A program made the translations under genes and the position numbers. The notes under the pieces were generated by a model. The model was not told the DNA's origin, did no database searches, and was given only the letters and a program-made list of their open reading frames with translations. Positions 9,681 to 20,689 of a stretch of 46,643 nucleotides of DNA are shown in pieces (positions within the stretch are counted from its first letter, which is position 1; every line of letters starts with the position of its first letter). The stretch is taken from the NCBI GenBank assembly GCA_026419775.2, contig JAOPGA020001275.1, positions 1 to 46,643 of the forward strand. Reading direction: 5' to 3'. The DNA comes from Acrasis kona. Lineage: Eukaryota > Heterolobosea > Eutetramitea > Acrasida > Acrasidae.

Positions 9681-10896
9681 TCACAAGTGATTAGCACAAG
9701 AGAAAATGTAACAAATCATATGATCGACGATGGAGATTTGTGTCATTTCAAGAACAATTGATCTTTCTAATAATTTGTTTATTTGTGTGGAATTGTGGCC
9801 CAATTCAAGTCTTTGGAGGCGACTAGCGGCTTATATCGAACTATTCCATTGAATGAACAATTTGCACCTCGCCCTCATTCGACTAACAGTATACGCTGTC
9901 AACGGATCGTAGTGGGCATCAGTGAAACATCCTTTTGTACTTATGAAGGTATTATAAGTAAATTCAAAATCATCTTTGTGGCTCGGTACAATCTTAGACC
10001 CTGTCATCCACTCTTGAAACACTTTCTTCATCTCTGCGTCTTGCTTTACTCTATTTGGATAGCAAGTGAGTGCTGGTTGTAATCTTTTGTGTTGATGATT
10101 TTTAGAGAAGACGTGGGTGTTCCAAGCTGTAACGAACGATGAAACACTGAAGGTCTTTTGAGTGTGCAGTGCCTGATTGATCGTTATTTGGAGTCCATGC
10201 TCGGGGTGTATATCAATGATGTTAATGTCTTGATTGATTTCAATGTCCCTTCTTGTTAAATGATGTGTATGCGGTAGGTTTTGATAATTCAGGAGGTTAA
10301 GGTCTATCTTTTTATTTGCCTTGTATCGCATGTCGTGGAATTGTGCTGATAGGTATTCCTTATTCTCTGTTCCTTTCTGCCTAATAAATTCATCATTGCG
10401 CAATTATGTTTCTTCTTTGTACTTCTCTATAAAATGTGTAACGAGTCCCATAACCTTTGTACGAATTTCAATACAAACAATTGTTACATAATTCCAAACC
10501 ATACATCCTGTAATGTGATGGTGGTGGTCAGCGACGTCGATCATCAAGTTTGTTAAAGAGAGTTGATATGTGTGTTGTTCTTTTTTCAGAACTGATTCTT
10601 GAAAATCTCCACTTCCAAGTATTATCCAATTAGAATGATTTGTTCTCTTATGCTTGCAAATCTTCCTCTGCCCTAACAGAAAGTATTTCGATCCACTTGA
10701 TCAGCACATCAACAATAGCGAATGTTAATGTGATTAGTTACGTGTTGTGTTCATTACATGAATCGACAATAGCTTGTACTCCGGGTACTCCGTCATTGTA
10801 ATAACTAATGTGGTTAGGAGTAGAAACTCCACCTCCGGTGATATAAAATTGATAGTGTATCAAACGATCTATACCATGACATAAACAATCAAACAT
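9681..10896 (-). CDS. Four-exon JmjC-like protein (model)
   Basis: Coding sense on the minus strand resolves into exons 10896-10742, 10695-10423, 10380-9868 and 9822-9681, with GT-AG introns of 46, 42 and 45 nt, giving 360 aa. Without splicing the frame is closed by stops inside the proposed introns. The C-terminal part contains STKGCFTDAHYDP, which resembles the Fe-binding TxxHxD strand of JmjC/cupin dioxygenases, and KLFIQW, which resembles the following K..W motif. If KLFIQW is coding, the third intron (9823-9867) is wrong and the end differs. The N-terminal 200 residues are unrecognised. Its ATG overlaps the ATG of the divergent gene at 10895. Confidence 0.5.
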
Positions 10897-11891
10897 GATG
10901 AAATCCCTCTTTATTGTTCTATGTGCTGCAATTTTAATAAGCACAGTCTCTGCATTAGATTGTAGACCAGGTCAATATGTGATAAGAATAGAGATCCCTG
11001 GAGAGGGCTCATATGACGATTGCCAAGCCTGTGGTCCTGGTAGATATTGTCCAGTATGTTATCACTCGTTTATACATTCTAACATATAAGGGTGACAACC
11101 AATCTCACGAGTGCCCCGACAAGACTTTCAACGAAGAGTTTGGAAAGACCAGCTGCGTTCCTTGCAACCGTCCATCAGACGACCACAAGGCATGCTACTT
11201 GGATGATACACCAGAAGATGTACGCAGAATTGAAGATCTCAGCCTTTCCTATGGTTCATCCACAAAGTACTCTGTAAAGGGTTCTGCACACTTTGTATTC
11301 CCACAAGCATATAAACGTGCATATGAGAGAGACTACTTGCCTACCGTCAACGTTTTCCAAAAGCCTGGACAAACTGGTATTATCACAGCATACCTTTCTA
11401 ACATCACTGGTCATCCAACAGAGGCCAACCATCAATTCAAAGCAACAGGAGTCAACATTACTGCTCTTTTGACAAAGCTTCCAACCAAGTCCAACAACAT
11501 TTATTTAACTCTAGATTTCCAACGCCCAAGCGACATTAATGTTGGTATTTACACCGGTAATGTCTTCTACCACACAGTAGCAGTTGGAGAGACCAGATAC
11601 AAGCAAACCGCTTATTTGAGTTTGACAGTCTTCACCGTACCCAATGTGCCAAAGAAGTCACGTGTTACTTTGTCCATCTCAACTGCCAAGACCACAAGAA
11701 CAGACTACTTGTACTGGTCGAGTGACAAGAGCATCCCATATCCCAACGAGTTGAACTATCAAGCAAGACACGTTAACAACAGAGTACTCACTGTTGAAGA
11801 TGAGGGCAATGTAACATTCTCCTTCTACACGTACATCTCCGGACCTTCTGATGTAGATTCTTCAGTCAAAGTAGAAATCGAACAACTATAA
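10895..11891 (+). CDS. Secreted protein with ephrin-receptor-like Cys-rich repeat
   Basis: Two exons (10895-11053 and 11091-11891) are separated by a 37-nt intron with a CTAAC branch-like motif 8 nt before its AG. Joined, they give 319 aa. Residues 1-20 form a signal peptide (SLFIVLCAAILIS core). Residues 22-75 form a GCC2/GCC3-type module: CRPGQY, CQACGPGRYCPG, HECPDKTF, TSCVPC. The remaining 240 residues are rich in Thr, Tyr and beta-forming stretches, with no family I recognise and several N-glycosylation sequons. An extracellular or cell-surface role is likely. A second ATG follows at 10898 and could be the real start. Confidence 0.75.
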
Positions 11892-12128
11892 ACACATTTT
11901 TTTTGATACCAAACGCGGAACGTTCCTTCATGATGATAAAATGATTCAATGTGTGGGCACTAAATGACTTGTAATTGTGCTGATCCATTCTTGTGTAAAT
12001 TGCTATCTTCGAAATCTCCTCCTTGATTGAATGTATGAAATGAAAGTATGCTCCTTGTTGAAGTTGTTGTGATGAACGTGAGAATCATGTGCGTGGTTGA
12101 TTCCAAATCTGTTGAAAAAGGTATCCAT
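11866..12128 (-). CDS. Small two-exon hypothetical protein, 68 aa
   Basis: The minus strand shows MDTFFNRFGINHAHDSH (12128-12078), then a 56-nt candidate intron (12077-12022), then KIAIYTRMDQHNYKSF-type sequence continuing to a TGA at 11866-11868, 68 aa in all. Frame and phase agree across the junction, but the donor starts GTTCAT rather than GTAAGT. The 3' end overlaps the last 26 nt of the convergent gene ending at 11891. I recognise no family. The second exon is the better-supported part. Confidence 0.4.
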
Positions 12129-12259
12129 CTTGCCAGACTCTACACTCCATTAGCGGAATGAAAATACATTTTTACTTATATCAGGGGAGACATGTAATGT
12201 TTAAAGCGGAACGTAGTGAAGGTTGACAAGATAATCATAGTGATCTAAAATCGATCAAA

Positions 12260-14342
12260 ATGAAGACGCTTTTATTGCTCTTAATCCTAATACCCTTAAT
12301 ATACACACTAAATCTCAACAGCGATGCAGAGAAGAAGGCCAGGGAACTCCTCTCAAAAATGACCCTAGAAGAAAAATTGGAGATGGTTAAAGGTAAACTT
12401 TTATTAATTTGTCGTGCAATAACATTAGGCCACGGTACACAACCATACGTCGGTATGACTCCAGAAAACAAGAGGCTAAACATACCACCCCTAAACATGG
12501 AAGATGGGCCGCAAGGCGTTGCAGATGGAGTCCACTTTTCAACTTGTTGGCCGTCGGCACTTACTGTGGTATCCACATGGTACGTAATCTGTTGGTAGTA
12601 CTAACAAATTCAGGGACGTAAATTTGATGTACAAATGGGCTGCTGCAATGGCACTTGAGCAGTTCAAGAAAGGAACCAATGTCATGTTGGGCCCAATGGT
12701 AAACATTGCTAGAGTACCGCACGGAGGTAGAAATTTTGAGTCCTTTGGTGAGGATCCAGTTTTAGCGTCCGCAATGGTTGGACCCTATGTGAAAGGAGTT
12801 CAATCCCAGAACGTGATTGCCAACGTCAAACATTTTGTAAACAACAACCAAGAGATTGATCGCAACACCGTTAGTGCCAATGTTGACGATCGTACCCAAT
12901 GGGAAGTTTATTATCCTGCTTTCCAGGCCGCAATAGACGCTGGAGTCGGATCTGTCATGTGCAGCTACAACAAGATCAACACGACATGGGCCTGTGAAAA
13001 TGAAAAGACATTAGGTGATTTGAAAAACAAACTCAACCTACGCGGATGGGTCATGAGTGATTGGGGAGCCACCCATTCTACCGTCAAGGCTGCCAACGCT
13101 GGATTGGATCAAGAGATGCCCGACGACAAATATTTTGGAAAGCCTCTTGTAGAAGCCATTAATAAAGGAGAAGTCACCAAGGAACGTTTAGACGACATGG
13201 TCTATAGGATGCTACTTCCAATGCAAGAGATTGGTCTTTTCGACAATAGGCCAACCGGAAATTTGAGCGTAGACACCAGATCACAAGAACACTCTGAACT
13301 TGCTAGAATATTATCTGAGAGCAGTCACATTCTACTAAAAAATGATAATCGCTTTTTACCGCTCAATGACTCTTACCAAAGCATTGCCGTAATTGGTTAC
13401 GCCGCCCATGACAAATTAACGATCGCAGGTGGAGGATCAGGACATGTAATTCCAGAGTCCACGGTATCGCCTTTAGATGGCATCAAGAAGAAGTTCACAT
13501 CATCAAACGTTCAGTATGCGAATGGAAATGATTTACAAAGTGCTGTTTACTTGGCCAAAACATCTCAAGTTGCAATCGTTGTGGTCGAAGTTGGAAGTTC
13601 CGAAGGAGACGACAGAAGAGATTTAAAATTACCGAACAATCAAGACACCCTTGTTTTCGCAATCTGTTCCGCTCAACCCAATTGTGTAGTGGTGTTACAT
13701 GTTGTTGGAAGTGTTGTCATGCCATGGATCAAACTAGCCAAGAGCGTAATTACAGCGACCATGCCTGGTCAACAAGCAGGTGAAGCCCTTGCTAACATTC
13801 TATACGGAGATGTGAATCCAAGTGGAAGATTACCCATCACTTACACTCAAAACGAAAAGGACATTCCGGTCAACTCACAAAAACAATGGCCTGGTGTTGA
13901 TTTACAAAGTGATTACTCGGAACAATTATTGGTTGGCTACCGCTGGTATGATGCAAACAAGAAGGATCCACTTTTCGCATTCGGACACGGACTGAGTTAT
14001 TCTGACTTTCAATACATTAACTTTAAAACGGAGAGGAATGGAGATAACTTGAAGCTAAAAGTTGACATTAAGAATTTATCACCCAGAGATGGTCATGAAG
14101 TTGTTCAAATTTATTTGGGTTTCCCTAAGGATGTGAATGAGCCTGTTCAACAATTGAAGGGATTCGTGAAAGTGTTTGTGAAGGCTGGAGAGACTGTTCA
14201 TGTGGAACATGAATTGACACCTCGTGACTTTAGTATTTGGGATGTTGTAAATCAAAAGTACTCTGTGGTACTTGGTCAATATAACATTAGAATTGGATCT
14301 TCGTCAAGAGATGTTCGTGTAGCGAAAGCAATAAAGTATTAA
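12260..14342 (+). CDS. Secreted GH3 beta-glucosidase
   Basis: Exons 12260-12392, 12429-12579 and 12614-14342 give 670 aa. The introns are 36 nt (stop-free and a multiple of three) and 34 nt, the second with CTAAC near its end. A signal peptide (residues 1-16) precedes the GH3 N-terminal barrel: KGHG, EDGPQG, the VKHFVNNNQE block and the nucleophile Asp244 in VMSDWGATHS. The GH3 C-terminal domain follows (AGGGSGH, GQQAGEALANILYG, PSGRLPIT). A fibronectin-III-like domain closes the protein (HEVVQIYLG...ELTPRDFSIWD). Length and order match fungal, plant and bacterial family 3 beta-glucosidases. It should hydrolyse terminal beta-glucosides outside the cell or in digestive vacuoles. Confidence 0.93.
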
Positions 14343-14419
14343 ATATTTTCTTCATTAAAGTTGTTGTTCGCAATCAAAAGCTGATTTCTAGTATGCATGC
14401 TTGGGGCTGTTGCTTGTCT

Positions 14420-14530
14420 TTGACTAAGAAATGTTCATAATTCCAAACCATGCATCTTGTAATCTTGAACAATAATAATGCGTTGGATAATATTAAGTTT
14501 GATTTGGTGGGATCTTGTGTTGGAGAATTT
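14420..14530 (-). pseudogene. Decayed fragment related to the 9681-10896 gene
   Basis: The 31 nt at 14436-14466 match 10487-10517 at 27 of 31 positions in the same orientation. Read on the minus strand this yields ITRCMVWNY, against ITGCMVWNY in the JmjC-like gene. Weaker similarity continues for several tens of bases beyond (AAACTT..ATC..ACG). Frames here are interrupted, so this is best read as a remnant of a paralogue. The rest of the 14343-14667 gap shows nothing else. Confidence 0.45.
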
Positions 14531-14667
14531 TAAAGAAAATTGTAATCTTTTATTCTCCCTGTAGCCTTTTTAATTCAACGGGATTTATCAAGCGCTAAAA
14601 TGTTTCACCGGCTCGGGGTTATATTCGGAGCCGATTAAAAATAATTGCTTTTACACACCGACAAAAC

Positions 14668-15174
14668 ATGAACATAACAACACTATACACAAATAAGTCA
14701 GGAGAGTTTGATCTTAGCAAACCAAAAATACTTGAGGGCAGAATCAGTGAAGACTTGTACAGCAGCACAATAACAAAGTGTAACAATGAGTGGAGGCAAA
14801 CCATTGAGGGATCTCGTGTTTTGAGAGTAGCTTTGTATACTTTAATGAGCCTAGTAGTAATGCTGATTGTGATTGGCATAGTATGCCTTATCGCATTTGG
14901 AGAATTGTTGACAAACAAAAACATCTACTATCCTGTATCTCTGGCTCCATTTCTTCTAGTTATCGTCCTACTGCCATTTATCGCGTTATTAACATACACC
15001 ATCATGGCTAGGAGGAGGTATTGTGAACAAAGAATAGCAGAACACTTAGAAGAACAAAATCAGAACACCTCCTTGCGGTTTGACTTGGAGGATGGTCCTT
15101 GTATTGTGGTGACAACAAAAAGTTCAGCAGAGCAGGGTCAACTCTATCAAGAAAGTGCCAAGTATTATGTATGA
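14668..15174 (+). CDS. Two-span membrane protein, unrecognised
   Basis: An intronless 168-aa frame starting at ATG 14668. A hydrophilic N-terminal region of about 50 residues is followed by two strong membrane spans, about 54-78 (LMSLVVMLIVIGIVCLIAFG) and about 88-112 (SLAPFLLVIVLLPFIALL). An Arg-rich MARRRY boundary and a polar C-tail of about 55 residues follow. There is no signal peptide. Both tails may face the same side. I recognise no family. Confidence 0.65.
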   Translation: MNITTLYTNKSGEFDLSKPKILEGRISEDLYSSTITKCNNEWRQTIEGSRVLRVALYTLMSLVVMLIVIGIVCLIAFGELLTNKNIYYPVSLAPFLLVIVLLPFIALLTYTIMARRRYCEQRIAEHLEEQNQNTSLRFDLEDGPCIVVTTKSSAEQGQLYQESAKYYV

Positions 15175-15293
15175 AGATATAAATAGATTTTTGATACTAG
15201 AAGCGTTGAACATGAACACTGCGACTTGTCCTAGTCGGATGCACTATAAAAGTTTTGAAGACCAAGTACATTTTAAAACGTTTATTATGACAC

Positions 15294-16043
15294 CTAAAAG
15301 TAACACCTTCCATTACATCTATCACATTTTCCAAAAAGTGCATCTTCATTTTGTTTACATTTTGTACATTCTGTCTGTTTGAGTGTTAGTTTCGCTCCTT
15401 CGCAAGTAACGCATAGATGCCTGAAGTAGGGACTATCGCGTTCGCACGGACCCCATGAGTCGAATGCTCCTCTACCTCTACAATGCTTACATCGAAGTCT
15501 AGTAGCCGGTGTTGTTCGTGCATCTTGGGTAGTCTTGGGTTTGTCTTGTCTGGATTGATGTACAATTGTCTGTGCATTTGGTAACACTGATCGAATGGTT
15601 CCTGTCATCTGTCGGAAGAGGTTTAAAGGATCATATGCTGGTTCAATAATAAATTCTCCCATACCATCATTGCATCCAACGATTCTCCCTTGTACACAGC
15701 AAAGAAATGTATTGTGGTGCGTTTTAATAGAGATTGTATTATTACTTATTGGACATATAGTAAATGTTTCCCATTCTCTTCAGCGGGAAGCGTGTACGTA
15801 CACTTGGTGGTTGTCATCAACTCCTAGATATGTATCGAAACAACCTGTTTTAAAAGAAACTTTATTCAACTCGTCCAACCGAGATTCACCCTCAAACCGC
15901 TTTGGGGATTGCAATTCTATAACAAAGGTTTCCCACAGTCCCCCTTTGTTTTTATCTACTTTAACAAACCCATCATGCTCCACGCAGATGTATTTCTCTG
16001 TTTGTGTGTCCTGCAAATAAACCCGGGATCCATGTGCGATCAT
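15294..16043 (-). pseudogene. Fascin-like trefoil plus zinc-ribbon protein interrupted by one TGA
   Basis: One continuous frame of 250 codons is broken only by TGA at 15782-15780. The N-terminal part reads as an actin-crosslinking (fascin/FRG1-like) beta-trefoil: VYLQDTQTEKYICVEH, WETFVIEL, CFDTYLGVDD, then after the TGA REWETFTI and THHNTFLCCVQG. The C-terminal part has paired Cys motifs (CKHCRGRGAF, CVTCEGA, CTKCKQN, CDRCNGRCYF) like DnaJ or CR-type zinc ribbons. The TGA falls between two matching WETF repeats in a loop, where Arg (CGA) would fit. It may be a nonsense mutation, a sequence error or a readthrough site. I found no frame-preserving intron covering it. Confidence 0.6.
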
Positions 16044-16145
16044 GCTATTTTTTAAGCGGGAAAATGCGATAATGAAGAACCGAGCAAGATATTAGGTAGG
16101 AGTACCTAACAAGACAGAAAAACTAATAGCACTCTAAAAGTGATC

Positions 16146-19100
16146 ATGGGCATGCACATGGTAGATGTTTTAATAATTTCTAGATTCGGGATCGCTGTTA
16201 CGTGCTTCACTCTTACTCCACAACGAAAATGTAGTGTAACATATTATCAATGTTGAAGAAACTCGGAATCATTGTGTTAAATCAGTCCTTAAGGGATACT
16301 GCCGGCATCGGGTTGATGTTTTAGCTCTTGGCACGGATAAAAATAAAGTGGGATATTACAATATTATTTATGCACGAAGTTTCAACAAGTTTTTTGGCCT
16401 TCGCTTCCGAGGATAAAACCTTCCAGCAGAACAAGGAAAGAACTATTATTGACACTGACAAGGAGTGGAGTGTATCATGGAATGGAGGTCAAAATTTTTC
16501 AATTCAAAAAAAGAGTGTTGATCCTTATGAGTGTTTGTTCACTCCAGTCAATGTAAAGCCGGATTGCTGGTACGGCAGAGAATGTAGAACTATGGTACAC
16601 AATCCAAGACACGCACAAAACTACAATCACGATTGTGAAAACGTTAGTGGGAAGAGGCGACCACAGTCAAATCCAACCACAAAACAAGTTAGTGGGGAAA
16701 GCATAAAGCTTAATAAAGAACAACAAGAAGTTCTTGACATGGTTGAATCTGGAAAAAATGTACTTTTCACTGGTTGTGCTGGTACGGGCAAATCTCTAGT
16801 CGGTAAGTTTTCAAATCACGAACAATTTGTATTCACGACTCAAGTCAAAAAAATAATAGACGCACTCACTGCCAAGTACAGAGGTCAACACAATGCTCTC
16901 GGAATCTCGGCGTTCAGCGGCATAGCAGCAGTTAACATTGGAGGATGTACTTTAAACCATCTCCTAGACATTTCTAAAGGTGGAAAATACCACTTATCGT
17001 GGATAACGAATCAACGACTAGCGGCTCTAAAATCATTAGTGATTGACGAGGTGTCCATGATGTCCGCCAACATTTTCGACGCTGCCAATGCAATGTTAAC
17101 CTTCATTCGCTATTCCGAACACATTCAACACAACTTCAGTTCATTCCACACGGTCGCCACCTCAGAAGATACGTCATGGGAACAATTCACCAACGCCTTC
17201 ATCACCTCGGGTGCTAGCGCTGCATACCTACCGTTCGGAGGCGTACAAATCATATTGGTGGGTGATTTCTTACAATTATCTCCCATCGAAGCAGCTTACT
17301 GTTTCGAAGCAAAAACATGGAACACGACCATTCCATCGTCACAAATCATACAAACCAATACCATCTATCGTCAAAAGGCACTCACTTTTGTAAACTTTTT
17401 GAACCAAATCAGAGCGGGGCAATTAGGACCCGAAGAAGTCAACATGTTGGAGAGATTGAAGAGCAACACGCTTCTCACGTTCGATCACATTTTACCGACT
17501 CGAGTGGAAATCAACGACAAGTTACAAGAAGGAGTCAACCAATCGTCGCTCGACAAATTACCAGGTCCATGTTTTCAATTCCCGACTCAAGATTTGTACT
17601 CGAACTGTTCCGATAAGAAAATGCAACAATCGCTCGAACACATTTTATCTCAAAAATGTAACTCTTTTATTGATTTGAGAATCGGTGCTCAAGTAGTATT
17701 GACGAGCGACATTTCCATCGAATCTGATTTGATCAATGGATCGAGAGGCGTCGTTGTTGGATTTCAATTTTTTTGTCAAGTCGCACTAACCGATTCCAAA
17801 TTCATCGACTATGCTCCGTTTGCATCTGATTTTCGATTTTATACATTATTGCCCATCGTTCGATTCGTAAATCAAAAAACAATCGCCATCAAGTATGAAG
17901 TGTTCAAATTAAAGGGTCCTAATGATTCCGAAATGAGTCGAATGGGATTGCCTCTCAATCTCGCGTGGTCGACCACGATTTACAAATGTCAAGGAATGTG
18001 TTTGGATAAAGTTAGTTTCAACTTGAAGTACGTCAATGCACCTGCTATGGGCTACGTCGCTCTTTCTAGAGCGAAGGATTCTTCTTGTATTGAATTATTT
18101 GATTATGACAAGAGAATAGCGTGGGCCAGCGAGAAGGCATTACAATTTTATGGACTGCAAGCGAGCAGTAATAATAAAATGGCATCTCCGAAGAGATTCA
18201 ACAGAAGGAAATACGAACAATCCAAACAAGCAACTTCTTCTGCTGATGTTGAGTTTGTTATGCCTGAAGGCGTTCCTAATTGTTTATCGAATCTTTCTTT
18301 TGTAATCACAGGTCAGTTACAAAATATGAGCCGAGCTGATGCTGGAGAGCAAATTAAAAAATATGGTGGGTATGTATCTATATGTTTGATGGTTTAATTT
18401 ATTTTAGCGTTGTAAAATCTGGTTTGTCTAAAAAACTAAACTATTTATTAGCTGGAGCTGATGCTGGCCCAGCAAAAATGGAAGAAGCTAAAAAGAATGG
18501 AACGAAAATCATAAGTGAGGAGGAGTTTGTAAAGTTGATAGCTGATAGTAGCTCTCGGGTTGTGACTACTCCTCCTAGTACTCCTCCTACCACTCCTAAA
18601 CGCGCTGGTGCTATAGTCACTCCTTCGAGTACTAATGGACGTACTGGTGGTGCAATTACTCCACCAATCACTCCTGGATATTCTGGTGCTGACTCTGTGA
18701 CAACTCCTCCAAGACGTACTGGAGTTGCAGTTACTCCTCCTAGTACATCTGGACGCACCAGCAATGTAGTCCCTCCTCCTAATACATTTGAATTCAGTAG
18801 CGCCTTAACCACACCTCCAACTACTCCTGGACACAATGGTGCTGTAATTACTCATGGATATGCTGGTTTTACTCCTCACAGTATACCTGCTCATACTGGT
18901 GTTACATTTAGTCCTCAAAATATACCTGGACGCAATATGTTCTCTCCTTCTAGTACGTATGGAATTTCTAGTGCTTTAGCCACTCCTCCTAGTACTCCTG
19001 GACGTACTGGTGGTGCAATTACTCCGCCAATCACTCCTGGATATTCTGGTTCTGTAATAACTCCTCCTGGTATACCTGGTCGAAATGGCGCTCTGGTCAC

Positions 19101-19359
19101 CCCTCCAAGTACATTCGAGTTTGTAAATTATTTTACGGGTAACAACTTTGGTGTCACAAACACTGCTGGTGTACCTGGTCGCAGTGGCTCTTTAATTACT
19201 CCTCCGAGCATACCTGTTCATACTGGCTTTATAACTACTCCTCCCATCACACCTGGACGTGGTGTTGGAGAGAAGAGAGAAATAGGAGAGGTGATGTTTG
19301 GTTCACCTATGAAGATTAGTCCACAAAAGAAGACGAAAATTGAAGTTATAGAAGATTAG
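16146..19359 (+). CDS. PBZ zinc finger-PIF1 helicase-BRCT fusion protein
   Basis: A 5'-3' DNA helicase of the PIF1 family. Near the N-terminus KPDCWYGREC...HAQNYNH (about 16556-16630) fits the PBZ finger that binds poly(ADP-ribose). Walker A GCAGTGKS (about 16775), Walker B VIDEVSMM, ILVGDFLQLSP, a TIYKCQGM motif and GYVALSRAKD (about 18050) define the helicase. A BRCT domain (SNLSFVITGQL...YLLAGAD) spans the 38-nt intron 18370-18407; another intron is 16803-16844 (42 nt). About 260 residues rich in TPP and TPG repeats follow, ending in the basic SPQKKTKIE. The 5' end is uncertain. Coding-like frames begin at ATG 16146, need an intron near 16231-16285, and change frame at a T6 run near 16390. 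A DNA-repair role in the nucleus is inferred. Confidence 0.8.
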
Positions 19360-19525
19360 AATTTGTATATTTATTAAATTTGTTTTGCTTGATATAAAAT
19401 TAGTGTAATAATCATTTCTATTCAATATAACCACAACAAAATTCAACTTGTTATGCAATCCAATAAATTCGAAGCAGGAACGAAACATAAAGACTACAAT
19501 TACAATGAACAGTTGACTGGTTAAC

Positions 19526-20621
19526 ATGTTTGTTTTGAATGGCCACACCTCACAGGTAACATCATTGGCTTGTAGGGAGAGGGAAGAATGTACGTTATTA
19601 TCTGGGAGCGATGACGGCACAGCAAGACTATGGAGCGTAAAAAACCAGTCTGGAAGAAGTATAAGGTCATTTTTCTGCGGCAACAAAGCATCCATATCTT
19701 CTGTTTCCTTCTCCAAAAAGCATGAGCACGAAGTACATCTCGCCTCTTCGAACAATGTAATTATTATTGTATTTTTACGTTTAACTTTATTAGATTTACA
19801 CATTCGACCTCAGGAGAGATGAAGTGATAATGCTGAAATCGGATCACACTCTATCTCTGCCCACACACAGTGAAAATGATGAAATCAATGCAATTTCTTC
19901 CAATCAGAAAGGTGAATTATTAAGTGCTTGTGATGACTCAGGCTATGTTTATATCCTCTCCAACGATGATAAGCTATCCATAAAAACAGTATTGCATCCT
20001 CATCAAAATGTCTGCATGCAGTCAATGTTCAGACAAGACGCTGACGTTGAAATCGTGAGTGTTGGCTCTGACCTTGATTTGCAGAGTTCTCTTGTGAGAT
20101 CCAACTGGACCACTAAGGCTTCCGTAACAAAATTTGACTTTAATTCTTTGTTCTCAAATTCTACTGATGCTAAACAAATCTTCAATCCTCCCATTGTACA
20201 ATGTTTAAACATTAATGGTAACCATGCTTCTGTTGGTCTCGGAAATGGAAATTGTGTTTTGTTTGATTTGACAAAAAAAGGACCCGCTTCTATCCTTGAT
20301 GTATTCAAAGCACATGAGTCTAGTCTCACTCAAACAGCCTTTATTAACAACAACTCAATGTTGGTTACAAGTGGTTTAGATGACAAAATTTCCATATGGG
20401 ATATACGTCAGGCGTTGTTACCGAAGAAAATGGTGCCGAAAAAGAAGGGTGTGGCTAAACCAAAGAACTCACATATTGAGAGCAAGAGCACAAAGGTTTG
20501 GTGTCACGACCATACTTTGGATGACCTTAGAATCAATTGTATATCGGTTCATGAGGAAAGTAAAACTATATTTGTCGGGCACCAGTCCAATAGAATTTTT
20601 GGTATTCCCTACAACCTTTGA
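19526..20621 (+). CDS. WD40-repeat protein (WDR53-like)
   Basis: Exons 19526-19756 and 19794-20621 join across a 37-nt intron to give 352 aa. WD40 blades can be read as LNGHTSQVTSL...GSDDGTARLWSV, ASSNNIYTFDLRRD, EINAISSNQKGELLSACDDSGYVYIL, NHASVGLGNGNCVLFDL, AHESSLTQTAF...SGLDDKISIWDIRQ and a last blade INCISVHEESKTIFVGH. A Lys-rich insert (KKMVPKKKGVAKPK) lies between the last two blades. This resembles WDR53, a small propeller linked to DDB1-CUL4 ligases, but repeats are generic. It is probably a cytosolic or nuclear scaffold. Confidence 0.75.
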
Positions 20622-20689
20622 TCTTGATAATAAACTGCTGTTCAGTCAACTGTTTTGCTATTTTGTAAGGAGCAACCATCATCAGCAAC

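Noticed and set aside
9783-10082. Plus-strand 99-aa open frame
   Set aside because: It is antisense to the JmjC-like exons, which carry better coding sense and splice consistency.
10738-10944. Minus-strand open frame extended upstream to 10944
   Set aside because: The extension past 10896 overlaps the signal peptide of the divergent gene; only the part from ATG 10896 was kept as an exon.
15780-15782. TGA as selenocysteine
   Set aside because: The position lies in a surface loop between Arg residues, not at a redox site, and I saw no SECIS-like structure downstream.
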